A DNA stretch of 55,596 bases from Clostridia bacterium (GTDB lineage: Bacteria > Bacillota > Clostridia > Christensenellales > Aristaeellaceae). Below the pieces are notes generated by a model. It did no database searches. It had not been told where the DNA came from and was given only the letters and a program-made list of their open reading frames with translations. This document shows positions 48,494 to 55,596 of the stretch, in pieces (within the stretch, counting starts at the first letter, position 1; each line of letters opens with the position of its first letter). The stretch spans positions 1 to 55,596 of the forward strand of contig JAGBFR010000050.1 of assembly GCA_017936375.1 (NCBI GenBank), given 5' to 3'. A program made the translations under genes and the position numbers.

Positions 48494-50536
48494 ATGAAGA
48501 AGTTCCTCTCCATGCTGCTCGTCCTCGCGATGCTGCTGAGCCTTGGCGCTCAGGCTGTCGTCGCCGAGGCCGTGAAGGCGACCGGCTCTTCCCGCGCGAT
48601 GCAGGGCGACGTCGTCGCTGAGGTCACCATCGAGGACGGCAAGATCACCGCGATCGATCTTGTCCAGTACCCGGAGACCGGCAACATCACCGTCGTTGCC
48701 AAGGAAAGAATCCCCGCTCAGATCATTGAGCATCAGACGCTGGACGTCGATATCGCGACCGGCGCTACCTTCGCCAGCTACGCCATCATGGGCGCCGTCA
48801 AGAACGCTGTCAAGGCCTCCGGTCTTGAGATCGCTGCCCTGACGGCCGAGCCGTACCGTGCTCAGCCCGGCCCGGACGAGACCTGGGATACCGACGTGCT
48901 CGTTATGGGCGGCGGCGGCGCAGGCTTCGCGGCTGCCATCACCGCTGCTCAGGCCGGCGCGAAGGTCATCCTCATTGAGAAGAGCACCGTCTTCGGCGGC
49001 AACACCATGGTCGCCGGCGCTGCGTACAATGCGGTTGACCCCGATGCGCAGGGCGCGATGATCCTCACCCGCTCCCAGAAGGACACCATGGACGGCTACC
49101 TCGCGCTTGACCCGGCCGACCCGGCGCTCAAGTTCGACGTCTATCCGGAGTGGGCTGCCGTTCTGGAAGAGCTGAAGGCTGACATCACCGCCTTTTACGC
49201 TGCGAACGAAGGCAAGGAAGCCGGCGTCGATATGCCTGGCTTCGACTCCATTGCGCTGCATATGTGGCACTGCTACACCGGCGGCCTGCGCGAGATGAAC
49301 GACGGCAGCTTCATCGCGCCGAAGATCGAGCTCGCCCGCACGCTGGCCTCCAACTCCCTCGCCACCTTCGAGTGGATGGGCACCCTGGGCCTTGAGGCCT
49401 CCTACGGCGCCACCGCGAACTACGGCGGCTACCCGGGCCTGGGCACCGTTCTTGGCGCCATGTGGCCGCGTACCCACAGCTTCATGAGCGGCGCCGACCG
49501 CATCCCGCAGCTCGAGGCTGTCGCCGTTGAGAACGGCGTCACCGTCTACAAGGAGACTGCCGGTAAGGAACTGCTGGTCGACGAGACCGGCAAGGTCATC
49601 GGTGCGATCGCCCAGAAGGCGGACGGCACCAAGATCACCATCAACACCACCAAGGGCGTCGTCCTTGCGACCGGCGGCTACTGCGCCAACCCGGCCATGG
49701 TCAAGGAATACGACAAGTACTGGGGCGACGATCTGAGCGCGCACACCCTGTCCACCAACCTGGGCACCAACGAGGGCGACGGCATCCTGATGGCGCAGGC
49801 CATCGGCGCTGACGTCTTCGGCATGGAAGTCGCTCAGATGATGCCTTCCTCCTCCCCGGTGAAGGGCACCATGACCGACGGTATCTGGGCTGACGCTGCC
49901 GAGCAGATCTGGATCGACGGCAACGGCGACCGCTTCGTCAACGAGTATGCCGAGCGCGACGTGCTGGCCAAGTCCTCCCTGGCGCTTGAAAACGGCATCT
50001 TCTACATCATCTACGCCGGCCGCGGCGACATCTCCAAGCCCGATCAGAAGCTGACCGGTACCGACTACAATGGCCGCGTTGCGGGCATGGTCGAGGGCGG
50101 CCACATCTGGTACGGCGATACCCTCGCCGAGCTGGCTGAAGCCTCCAAGACCGCTGCTGCGGGCGTCGCTCCGGCTTTCTCCGAGGCGAAGCTGCGCGAG
50201 ACCATCGAAAAGTACAACACCTACGTCGCCAACCAGAAGGACGAAGACTTCGGCAAGGAAGTCCTCGCCGGCGCGATTGACATCGAAGCCATCGATGCGG
50301 ATCCGAACATGGGCATCTGCATCAGCCCGCGCAAGTCTTCCCTGCACCACACCATGGGCGGCCTGTGCATCAACACCGAGACCGAAGTCCTGAAGGCTGA
50401 CGGCACCAAGATCGAAGGCCTGTGGGCTGCGGGCGAGGTCACCGGCGGCGTGCATGCCGGCAACCGTCTGGGCGGCAACGCCATCGCCGACATCTTCACC
50501 TTCGGCCGTATCGCCGGCGCCAACGCTGCGAAGTAA
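48494..50536 (+). CDS. secreted flavinylated reductase FR3 (one FMN-binding domain plus FAD domain)
   Basis: 680 residues: a signal peptide (MKKFLSMLLVLAMLLSLGAQA), one FMN-binding domain with the flavinylation motif TGAT (T92), and a fumarate-reductase-like FAD-binding-2 domain (VLVMGGGGAGFAA from about 135, EKSTVFGGNT). Unlike FR1 and FR2 it keeps HHTMGGLCIN and GVHAGNRLGGNAIADIF, whose His and Arg bind carboxylates in fumarate reductases, and ERDV with the proton-donor Arg. It differs where fumarate reductases have Q-x-H-P (here MMPSSSP) and in the proton relay (DGIW for EAVR). So a related unsaturated acid such as urocanate, cinnamate or another enoate is more likely. AAAGGACG precedes the ATG. 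Confidence 0.9.
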   Translation: MKKFLSMLLVLAMLLSLGAQAVVAEAVKATGSSRAMQGDVVAEVTIEDGKITAIDLVQYPETGNITVVAKERIPAQIIEHQTLDVDIATGATFASYAIMGAVKNAVKASGLEIAALTAEPYRAQPGPDETWDTDVLVMGGGGAGFAAAITAAQAGAKVILIEKSTVFGGNTMVAGAAYNAVDPDAQGAMILTRSQKDTMDGYLALDPADPALKFDVYPEWAAVLEELKADITAFYAANEGKEAGVDMPGFDSIALHMWHCYTGGLREMNDGSFIAPKIELARTLASNSLATFEWMGTLGLEASYGATANYGGYPGLGTVLGAMWPRTHSFMSGADRIPQLEAVAVENGVTVYKETAGKELLVDETGKVIGAIAQKADGTKITINTTKGVVLATGGYCANPAMVKEYDKYWGDDLSAHTLSTNLGTNEGDGILMAQAIGADVFGMEVAQMMPSSSPVKGTMTDGIWADAAEQIWIDGNGDRFVNEYAERDVLAKSSLALENGIFYIIYAGRGDISKPDQKLTGTDYNGRVAGMVEGGHIWYGDTLAELAEASKTAAAGVAPAFSEAKLRETIEKYNTYVANQKDEDFGKEVLAGAIDIEAIDADPNMGICISPRKSSLHHTMGGLCINTETEVLKADGTKIEGLWAAGEVTGGVHAGNRLGGNAIADIFTFGRIAGANAAK

Positions 50537-50573
50537 TCCTTCAAGCGATACCGGAAACACACAAAAGATAAAG

Positions 50574-50606
50574 ACGGCGCGCAGCCTGAGCTGCGCGCCG
50601 TTTCTT
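50574..50606 (+). terminator. terminator after FR3
   Basis: An 11-bp perfect stem (ACGGCGCGCAG against CTGCGCGCCGT), six-base loop, then TTTCTT. It lies before the end of the converging GH31 gene. Confidence 0.85.
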
Positions 50607-50625
50607 ATGCTCTTTTGGATTCCAA

Positions 50626-52998
50626 TCACTTCGTGATGAAGATCTCCAGCATCGCGCCGTAGAGCGCCTTCGGGATCTCGAAGGTATGCAGCTGCGCAAG
50701 GAAGGACGCGCTGTCCTCACAGCCCCTGCACATGCGGCTGATGAAATCCTTCTTGTCAAAGTCGATATTCGCGCCGAGCAGCAGCAGATCCACCTGCTCC
50801 TTCCAGTCGACGGCAGGCAGCTCCGGCACAGCATTCCAGATCAGCTCTGCGCCCTCCGCGCCGCAGTCAAGCTCAAGGAAGAGCGAGCGCTTCTTCGCGT
50901 CATAGCGCGCCCTGCAGCCGCAGGAGGCATTGTCCGGCTGCGCATCCGCAAAGCCGCACATCTCCACGATATAGCGCCTGCCCGCCGGCAGAACGTCCAT
51001 ATCGCCCTGTGCCGGTGCGATCGTCAGGCGGATACCCTCGCCCTGCTCAAGCGTCACGCGCGTCTCTGCGCGGCGATATCCCGCGCTGCCAACCAGCGCA
51101 CCGTTGTCCTCGATCAGCTGAGCGCTGCCGTCCGCGCCGGGGAAGACGCGCAGCAGCACGGTCTGCGGCAGGTCGTCTCCGCTCGCGGGGATTTCCTGCG
51201 CATCCATCGGAATGATCGCACCCGCGCGGCAGAACACAGGGATCTGCTCAAGCGGACGGTAGAGGCTGACCTTCTTGCGGCCGCTCATGCGCGCGCCTGT
51301 GAAGAAATCAACCCACTCTCCGCCGGGCAGATACGCATCCGTGCGGGAGAGATTGGCCGCCTTGTCAAGCGGCTCCGTCACCGGGCAGACCATCATCGCG
51401 TCGCCGAGCAGATACTGATTGCGGCCGCCGCGGAATACCGTCTCCATGCCCGGATAATCGTAATATACCGGGCGCAGCATCGCCTCGCCGTCCTCGCTCG
51501 TGCGGATATTCTGCGTATAGAGCCACGGCATCAGCCTGTGGCGCAGGCGCAGATAGTCCTTCATCACCCTGCACACGTCGCCCGGGTAATTCCACGGCTC
51601 CTTGTGCATGAAGCGGCTGTTGGAGGAATGCAGGCGCATGATCGGCGAGAACACGCCGAACTGCAGCCAGCGCAGGGAGAGCTCGTCATCCTGCGTGCCG
51701 TGCATATGGCCGCCGATGTCATGGCTCCACCAGCTGTAGCCGATATTGGCGGCGGTGGAGGTAAAGTACGGCTGGAACGCCAGCGACGCCCACGTCGCGC
51801 AGGTATCGCCGGAGAAGCCCACCGGATAGCGATGGCTGCCCGGCCCGCCATAGCGGGAGAAGGCCATCGCCGGCATATCGCGCTCAAGCGCATGCACATA
51901 GCGCGTGTGATTGAGCATGAACAGCGGGTCCACGCCCGGGTTGCTCGTGCCGCCCTTCTGCTGCCAGTCGACCCACCAGAAGTCGATGCCGTCATCCTCA
52001 AAGGGCTCGAGCACCGCCTTCTCAAAGGCATGCTGATAGCGCTCGTCCGCAGCGTCAAACGGGAAGGGCTTCTCCGTCGCCGGGTCCTCGCCCATCTCCT
52101 TGGCCATCGCAGCGTACTGCTCCTCACAGGCGCGCACGCCGTCCGCCGGGTGATCATTGAGCGTGACGCGCAGGCCGCGCTCATGCAGCCAGGCGAGCAG
52201 CTTCTTTGGCGCCGGGAACTTTTCATAATCCCACGTATACCCCGTCCAGCCGGGGCCGTACTTGGGGTCGATGTCCGTCACATGCCAGTTCATATCCAGC
52301 ACGGCGACGGACAGCGGCACGCCCTCCGCAGCGAAGCGCTCCATCAGCTCCATATAGCTCTCCTGCGTATACGGATAGAAGCGGCTCCACCAGTTGCCCA
52401 GCGCATAGCGCGGCAGCGGCGGCGTCTTGCCGGAGAGGCGCAGATAATCGCGCAGGCAAGCGGTAAAATCATGGCCATAGGCGAACAGGTACAGGTCGAT
52501 GCCGTGTGCCTTCGCCGGCAGCAGGCGGCCCGTCTCATCCATGCGCATGGAATGGCTGTCGTCGAGGACGGCATAGCCCTTCATCGACATCAGGCCTTCC
52601 TCCAGCTCAATCGCGCCGTTCGCCTCGTCCAGCGTCCTCGCCGTGCCCTTCAGGGTATCGGGCTTATCGCCATAGTGCCAGATGCTCGCATACACGGAGA
52701 ACTGGCCCTTGAGCGTCGCGCGCAGGCCCGTGCCGGAGAAGGGCTGCTTGTCGTACTCCAGACGCACCGCGTCCGTCTCCACGGTCAGGAGGTCATCCGC
52801 GTCGGTAACGCTGAACTTCACCGCCGGGAATTCACGGCAGATCGCCGTCTGCGTAGCCGTATCGCAGAACACGTTATCCGCGTCATACTCCAGACGCAGC
52901 AGGCGATCGGTCAGCACCGTGATGCGATACCCATTCCCCGTAATCACCGCCTCCGGGCGGGCGCAGGGTTTGATCGACCAGATATCCGTAAACTTCAT
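50626..52998 (-). CDS. GH31 family glycosidase (alpha-glucosidase or alpha-xylosidase type)
   Basis: 790 residues with the GH31 layout: an N-terminal beta-sandwich, a catalytic barrel with the nucleophile D344 in DFWWVDWQQKG and the acid/base D398 in GFSGDTCATWASL, the MPWLYT region and two C-terminal beta domains. No signal peptide, so it is cytoplasmic and would split imported alpha-linked oligosaccharides. The barrel sequence GVPLSVAVLDMNWHV is typical of the GH31 subgroup with alpha-glucosidase, alpha-xylosidase and sulfoquinovosidase relatives, so the substrate cannot be named. It lies downstream of a sugar ABC transporter. The ribosome site AAAGAAAGTGAG is weak and distant. Confidence 0.92.
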   Translation of the reverse strand: MKFTDIWSIKPCARPEAVITGNGYRITVLTDRLLRLEYDADNVFCDTATQTAICREFPAVKFSVTDADDLLTVETDAVRLEYDKQPFSGTGLRATLKGQFSVYASIWHYGDKPDTLKGTARTLDEANGAIELEEGLMSMKGYAVLDDSHSMRMDETGRLLPAKAHGIDLYLFAYGHDFTACLRDYLRLSGKTPPLPRYALGNWWSRFYPYTQESYMELMERFAAEGVPLSVAVLDMNWHVTDIDPKYGPGWTGYTWDYEKFPAPKKLLAWLHERGLRVTLNDHPADGVRACEEQYAAMAKEMGEDPATEKPFPFDAADERYQHAFEKAVLEPFEDDGIDFWWVDWQQKGGTSNPGVDPLFMLNHTRYVHALERDMPAMAFSRYGGPGSHRYPVGFSGDTCATWASLAFQPYFTSTAANIGYSWWSHDIGGHMHGTQDDELSLRWLQFGVFSPIMRLHSSNSRFMHKEPWNYPGDVCRVMKDYLRLRHRLMPWLYTQNIRTSEDGEAMLRPVYYDYPGMETVFRGGRNQYLLGDAMMVCPVTEPLDKAANLSRTDAYLPGGEWVDFFTGARMSGRKKVSLYRPLEQIPVFCRAGAIIPMDAQEIPASGDDLPQTVLLRVFPGADGSAQLIEDNGALVGSAGYRRAETRVTLEQGEGIRLTIAPAQGDMDVLPAGRRYIVEMCGFADAQPDNASCGCRARYDAKKRSLFLELDCGAEGAELIWNAVPELPAVDWKEQVDLLLLGANIDFDKKDFISRMCRGCEDSASFLAQLHTFEIPKALYGAMLEIFITK

Positions 52999-53048
52999 TT
53001 GCTTAAACTCACTTTCTTTGCGGCAGGGCCGCCGGACAGGATAACCCC

Positions 53049-53092
53049 ATTATACCATTCAGGTCAACCATTCAGATTAACCATTCAGGCCA
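53049..53092 (-). promoter_or_regulatory. extended -10 promoter with three 13-bp direct repeats before the GH31 gene
   Basis: Minus-strand TGGTATAAT (TATAAT 53049-53054, extended -10). Directly upstream lie three tandem 13-bp units (53054-53066, 53067-53079, 53080-53092), each with the core CTGAATGGT. No good -35 is present, so an activator bound to the repeats may be needed. Confidence 0.6.
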
Positions 53093-53142
53093 GCCATCCT
53101 ATGCCCTTCGCGTTTCCCTCGTTGCGTATCACAGGTAACCAA

Positions 53143-53173
53143 ATGGGGCTGCCGCAGCAAGCAGCAGCCCCAT
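53143..53173 (-). terminator. hairpin after the binding-protein gene
   Basis: A long stem ATGGGGCTGC against GCAGCCCCAT with a CTGCTTGCTGC-type loop, 68 bp past the stop codon of the binding protein. The T-run is short, so it may only partly stop transcription. Confidence 0.6.
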
Positions 53174-53240
53174 GGATATGACCTGCTGACTCGCAGCCGG
53201 TTATGCAATTATCACCAGACTGGTCAGCTCAGCGTGCCGA

Positions 53241-54767
53241 TTACTGCGCGATGTAGCGCTCGTAGGCGGCCAGCTCGATGGCGACGAGATCCTCAACGCC
53301 CATCTTCTGGAGCTGAGCGATGTAGGCGTCCCACTCCTCTTCAACGCCGCCCTCGGTGACCCAGTGCGCATACTGCTGGCTCACGTAGCTGTAGATATCG
53401 GCGCTCAGGAAGGCCTTCTCTTCCAGCTCGTCGGCGGTGTAGGCCACGACCGGGAAGGTGTCGCGGGCAAACTCGGCGCTCACGGCGTTGTCAGCCAGCT
53501 TGATGCCGTCGCCCTCGGTGGTCGGCAGGATGATCTTCTGCTCGAACTCGGCGTTCATGTACTTCGGGCCATGATCGCGGAAGGAGAAGGTCCAGCAGGA
53601 GGTGTCCAGGTTGATGCCGGAATCGGCGGCCGGGAGCAGAACCTCGTAGGTGCCGTCCTCGTTCTTGGCGATCTTGCCGTCGGCGATGGAGCCGTAGTAG
53701 GTCTGCAGGGAGGCCTCATCGGTGTAGAACTGGTCAGCCCAGGTCAGCAGCGCGCCGACGTCCTCGCAGTTCTTGGTGATGACGAGCTCATTCTTGCCGT
53801 AGTTGAGGAAGGTCGGGTCGGCTTCGACATAGCGGTTGCCATCCGGGCCAGCCAGGGCCGGAACGACGGTGTAGTCCTTCGCATTGCCCAGCAGCTCGGA
53901 GTCGGCCGTCCAGGCGAAGATGATGCCGGTACGCGGGCCAGCCTCGGTATCCTGAACCTTGGCGCGGACCATATCGGCGGTCTGGGTGAAGTGCTCCGGA
54001 TCGAGCGCGCCGGCCGTGTAGAGCTCACGGGCCCACTTGACGGCTTCCTTGTAGTTCTCCTGCATCGGCATGAAGACCGGCTCGTTCGCCGCGTTCATAC
54101 CCATGAAGTTGCCCGCGCGGGAGACCTGCACGCCGAACGGCACCAGCAGGTTGTTCAGGTCGCCGGCCAGAGAGGAGGACGCGATGAAGCCATAGCGGCC
54201 CTCGCCGGACTGGCTGAACTTCACCAGCACGTCGGCCAGCTCAGCATAGGTGGTCGGCATCGCAAGGCCGAGCTCCTCGAGCCAAACCTTGTTGATGTAC
54301 ATCTGATTGGCAACGGCCGGGCGCATCGGCAGCTTCTTGGGCAGGGACCAGATGTTGCCCTCAGCGTCGGTGACCAGCGCCTTCATCGCCGGATCCTTCT
54401 CAAAGATGGCGGTGAGGTTGGGCATGTACTGCGGGATCAGCTCGCTGAGCTCGACGAAGTAGTCGGCGTTCGGGATGATGTCCGCATCGGTCAGGGAGAT
54501 GGAGCCAAAGAAGGCGTCCGGCAGGGCCTCGAGGCCGCTGGCCAGCATCAGGGACTTCTGATCGGCCCAGGTCGCGTTGTAGTAGGGCTGCCACTCGATC
54601 TCAACGCCGGTCTTCTCGCCGATCTCCTTCAGGAAAGCGGTCTGGGTGAAGTCGACGCCCCAGGTCTCGGTCCAGCGGACGCAGGCCATGGTAAACGGTT
54701 CGGCAAAGGCGACGACGCTGCAAGCGAGCAGGCAGAGAGCCAGAGCCAGGGAGAGCAGTTTCTTCAT
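53241..54767 (-). CDS. extracellular sugar-binding protein of an ABC transporter
   Basis: 508 residues, a solute-binding protein of the LplA-type found with polysaccharide ABC importers. The N-terminus MKKLLSLALALCLLACSVVAFAE is a signal peptide; LLAC could be a lipobox with Cys 16 as lipid anchor, yet AFA-E also fits cleavage by signal peptidase I, so the anchoring is undecided. The mature part shows typical binding-protein words (LPDAFFGSISLTDADIIPNADYFVELSELIPQYMPNL, MYINKVWLEELGL, TYAELADVLVKF). It follows the permease gene by 67 bp and precedes the GH31 gene. GGAGGAATG precedes the start (GGAGGA-AT-C ATG region at 54768-54780). Confidence 0.93.
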   Translation of the reverse strand: MKKLLSLALALCLLACSVVAFAEPFTMACVRWTETWGVDFTQTAFLKEIGEKTGVEIEWQPYYNATWADQKSLMLASGLEALPDAFFGSISLTDADIIPNADYFVELSELIPQYMPNLTAIFEKDPAMKALVTDAEGNIWSLPKKLPMRPAVANQMYINKVWLEELGLAMPTTYAELADVLVKFSQSGEGRYGFIASSSLAGDLNNLLVPFGVQVSRAGNFMGMNAANEPVFMPMQENYKEAVKWARELYTAGALDPEHFTQTADMVRAKVQDTEAGPRTGIIFAWTADSELLGNAKDYTVVPALAGPDGNRYVEADPTFLNYGKNELVITKNCEDVGALLTWADQFYTDEASLQTYYGSIADGKIAKNEDGTYEVLLPAADSGINLDTSCWTFSFRDHGPKYMNAEFEQKIILPTTEGDGIKLADNAVSAEFARDTFPVVAYTADELEEKAFLSADIYSYVSQQYAHWVTEGGVEEEWDAYIAQLQKMGVEDLVAIELAAYERYIAQ

Positions 54768-54833
54768 GATTCATTCCTCCGTTTCGTTTTTATGTTCAGG
54801 CCATTCGCGCGGCCTTAACATCGCTGTATGGGA

Positions 54834-55596
54834 TCAGCCCTTGAGCGCGCCGATCATCACGCCCTGGTTGAAGTACTTCTGCACGAAGGGATACATCGTC
54901 ATGATCGGCAGAGAGGAGACGACGATCGCGCAGTACTTGATCAGGTTCGCCTTGCGGTTGAGCTCCGCTGCGGCGGAGCCGGTCATCGCGGTGGCGGCCA
55001 TTTCGTTGTTGATGAGGATGTTGCGCATGACCAGCTGCAGCGGGAATTTCTCCGGCGAGCGCATGTAGATCATGGCGTTGAAGTAGCTGTTCCAGTGGCC
55101 GACGGCCGCCCACAGGGCGATGACCGCGATGATGGCCTTGGAGAGCGGGAGCACGATGGTGAAGAAGTAACGCAGGTTTCCGCAGCCGTCAATCTGCGCG
55201 GCGTCCCAGAGCTCCTTGGGCATGCTGGTGTCAAAGAACGTCCTGGCCACGACGATGTAATACGAGATGACCGAGAACGGCAGCACCATGACGGTGAAGG
55301 TATCCAGCATGTTGAAGGTGTTATTGAGGATGATGAACGTCGGAATCAGGCCGCCGCCGAAGAACATCGGGAAGATGAAGAACAGCGTGAACAGGCCGCG
55401 GCCGACGAGATCGCGGCGGGAGAGCACGTAGGCGACCGGGATATTGACCGCCAGCATGATCAGCGTGCCGACAAAGGTGTAGGCGATGGTGTTGCCATAG
55501 CCCACCCAGAGGCTGCTCATGGTGGACAGATGCTTATAGCCATCCAGCGTGAGGCCCTTGGGCCAGAAGAGGATGTCGCCGCGGGCGACAAGATTC
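54834..55596 (-). CDS. carbohydrate ABC transporter permease, LplC-type (start cut by window edge)
   Basis: 253 codons are visible; the true start lies beyond the right edge, since the frame is open upstream of the ATG at 55520 with the family-like NLVARGDILFWPKGLTLDGYKHL. Six membrane segments and the EAA loop that contacts the ATPase (PKELWDAAQIDGCGNLRYFFTIVLPLSKA) are present, and the C-terminus ends MYPFVQKYFNQGVMIGALKG, a CUT1-family ending. Expected to be the second permease of the importer, with the LplB-type partner upstream outside the window. The ATPase (MsmK-like) is usually encoded elsewhere. Confidence 0.94.
   Translation of the reverse strand, partial: NLVARGDILFWPKGLTLDGYKHLSTMSSLWVGYGNTIAYTFVGTLIMLAVNIPVAYVLSRRDLVGRGLFTLFFIFPMFFGGGLIPTFIILNNTFNMLDTFTVMVLPFSVISYYIVVARTFFDTSMPKELWDAAQIDGCGNLRYFFTIVLPLSKAIIAVIALWAAVGHWNSYFNAMIYMRSPEKFPLQLVMRNILINNEMAATAMTGSAAAELNRKANLIKYCAIVVSSLPIMTMYPFVQKYFNQGVMIGALKG

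Noticed and set aside
48494-50536. Naming FR3 (and FR1, FR2) as fumarate reductases
   Set aside because: FR3 differs at the fumarate-binding His and the proton relay, and FR1 and FR2 lack most active-site motifs, so a specific substrate name would be unsafe.

Overview
The window is a GC-rich (about 60%) stretch of a low-copy bacterial chromosome, almost certainly an anaerobic gut-type member of the Clostridia (Bacillota); a Christensenellales-like genome is my best guess. The reasons are the order cmk-plsC-ispH-rpsA, the GlgC/GlgD pair, ATP-type PEP carboxykinase, DUF1292, DUF3343 and a family of secreted FMN-dependent reductases. Genes are densely packed on both strands, with clear Shine-Dalgarno sites (GGAGG), sigma-A promoters with 17-bp spacers and many strong rho-independent terminators. 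I see no rRNA, tRNA, CRISPR array, phage or transposase. Both ends cut genes: ftsH on the left and an ABC sugar permease on the right.

Layout. 1-4.7 kb (minus): ftsH (partial), rpsA, ispH, plsC, cmk. 5-9 kb: a small membrane-anchored protein, a cysteine-desulfurase-like aminotransferase back to back with a DUF3343 protein (possible sulfur/selenium handling), endonuclease III, and the AzlCD amino-acid exporter. 9-17.5 kb: two secreted flavoprotein reductases (here FR1 and FR2) enclosing a small basic protein, a Nif11-leader-like protein, YifB and a GNAT acetyltransferase; FR2 lies next to a LysR regulator, with uvrC and a DUF1292 protein beyond. 20-27 kb (minus): one long colinear group with RsuA-type pseudouridine synthase, Nudix hydrolase, methyltransferase, MalY/PatB C-S lyase, dipeptidase, KDPG-type aldolase and 2-dehydro-3-deoxygalactonokinase. 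27.4-31.6 kb: glycogen synthesis, glgC-glgD-glgA. 31.8-35.2 kb: a polytopic membrane protein and an M20 amidohydrolase. 35.3-38.5 kb: argB-argC-argD behind a tandem ARG-box operator. 38.6-42.5 kb: a GH36 alpha-galactosidase and pckA. 42.9-47.3 kb: a 1484-residue secreted protein made of fourteen Ig-like repeats. 47.4-50.5 kb: a MerR regulator divergent from a third secreted reductase (FR3). 50.6 kb to the end (minus): a GH31 glycosidase downstream of a sugar-binding protein and its permease.

How the genes work together. The carbohydrate genes (ABC transporter, GH31, GH36, KDG kinase and aldolase) feed hexoses and uronate or galactonate intermediates to glycolysis; glgCDA store the excess and pckA links PEP with C4 acids. 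FR1, FR2 and FR3 carry signal peptides, FMN-binding domains with (S/T)GAT-type flavinylation motifs and an FAD domain, so they probably act outside the membrane as terminal reductases for small organic electron acceptors. Each has its own regulatory arrangement: a palindrome at the start site (FR1), a LysR regulator with an operator centred near -64 (FR2), and a MerR regulator with a 19-bp-spacer promoter (FR3). This suggests three different inducing substrates. FR1 and FR2 lack the active-site signature of fumarate reductases that FR3 largely keeps. This set is the most interesting system in the window, followed by the histone-H1-like tail on GlgA and the Ig-repeat protein.
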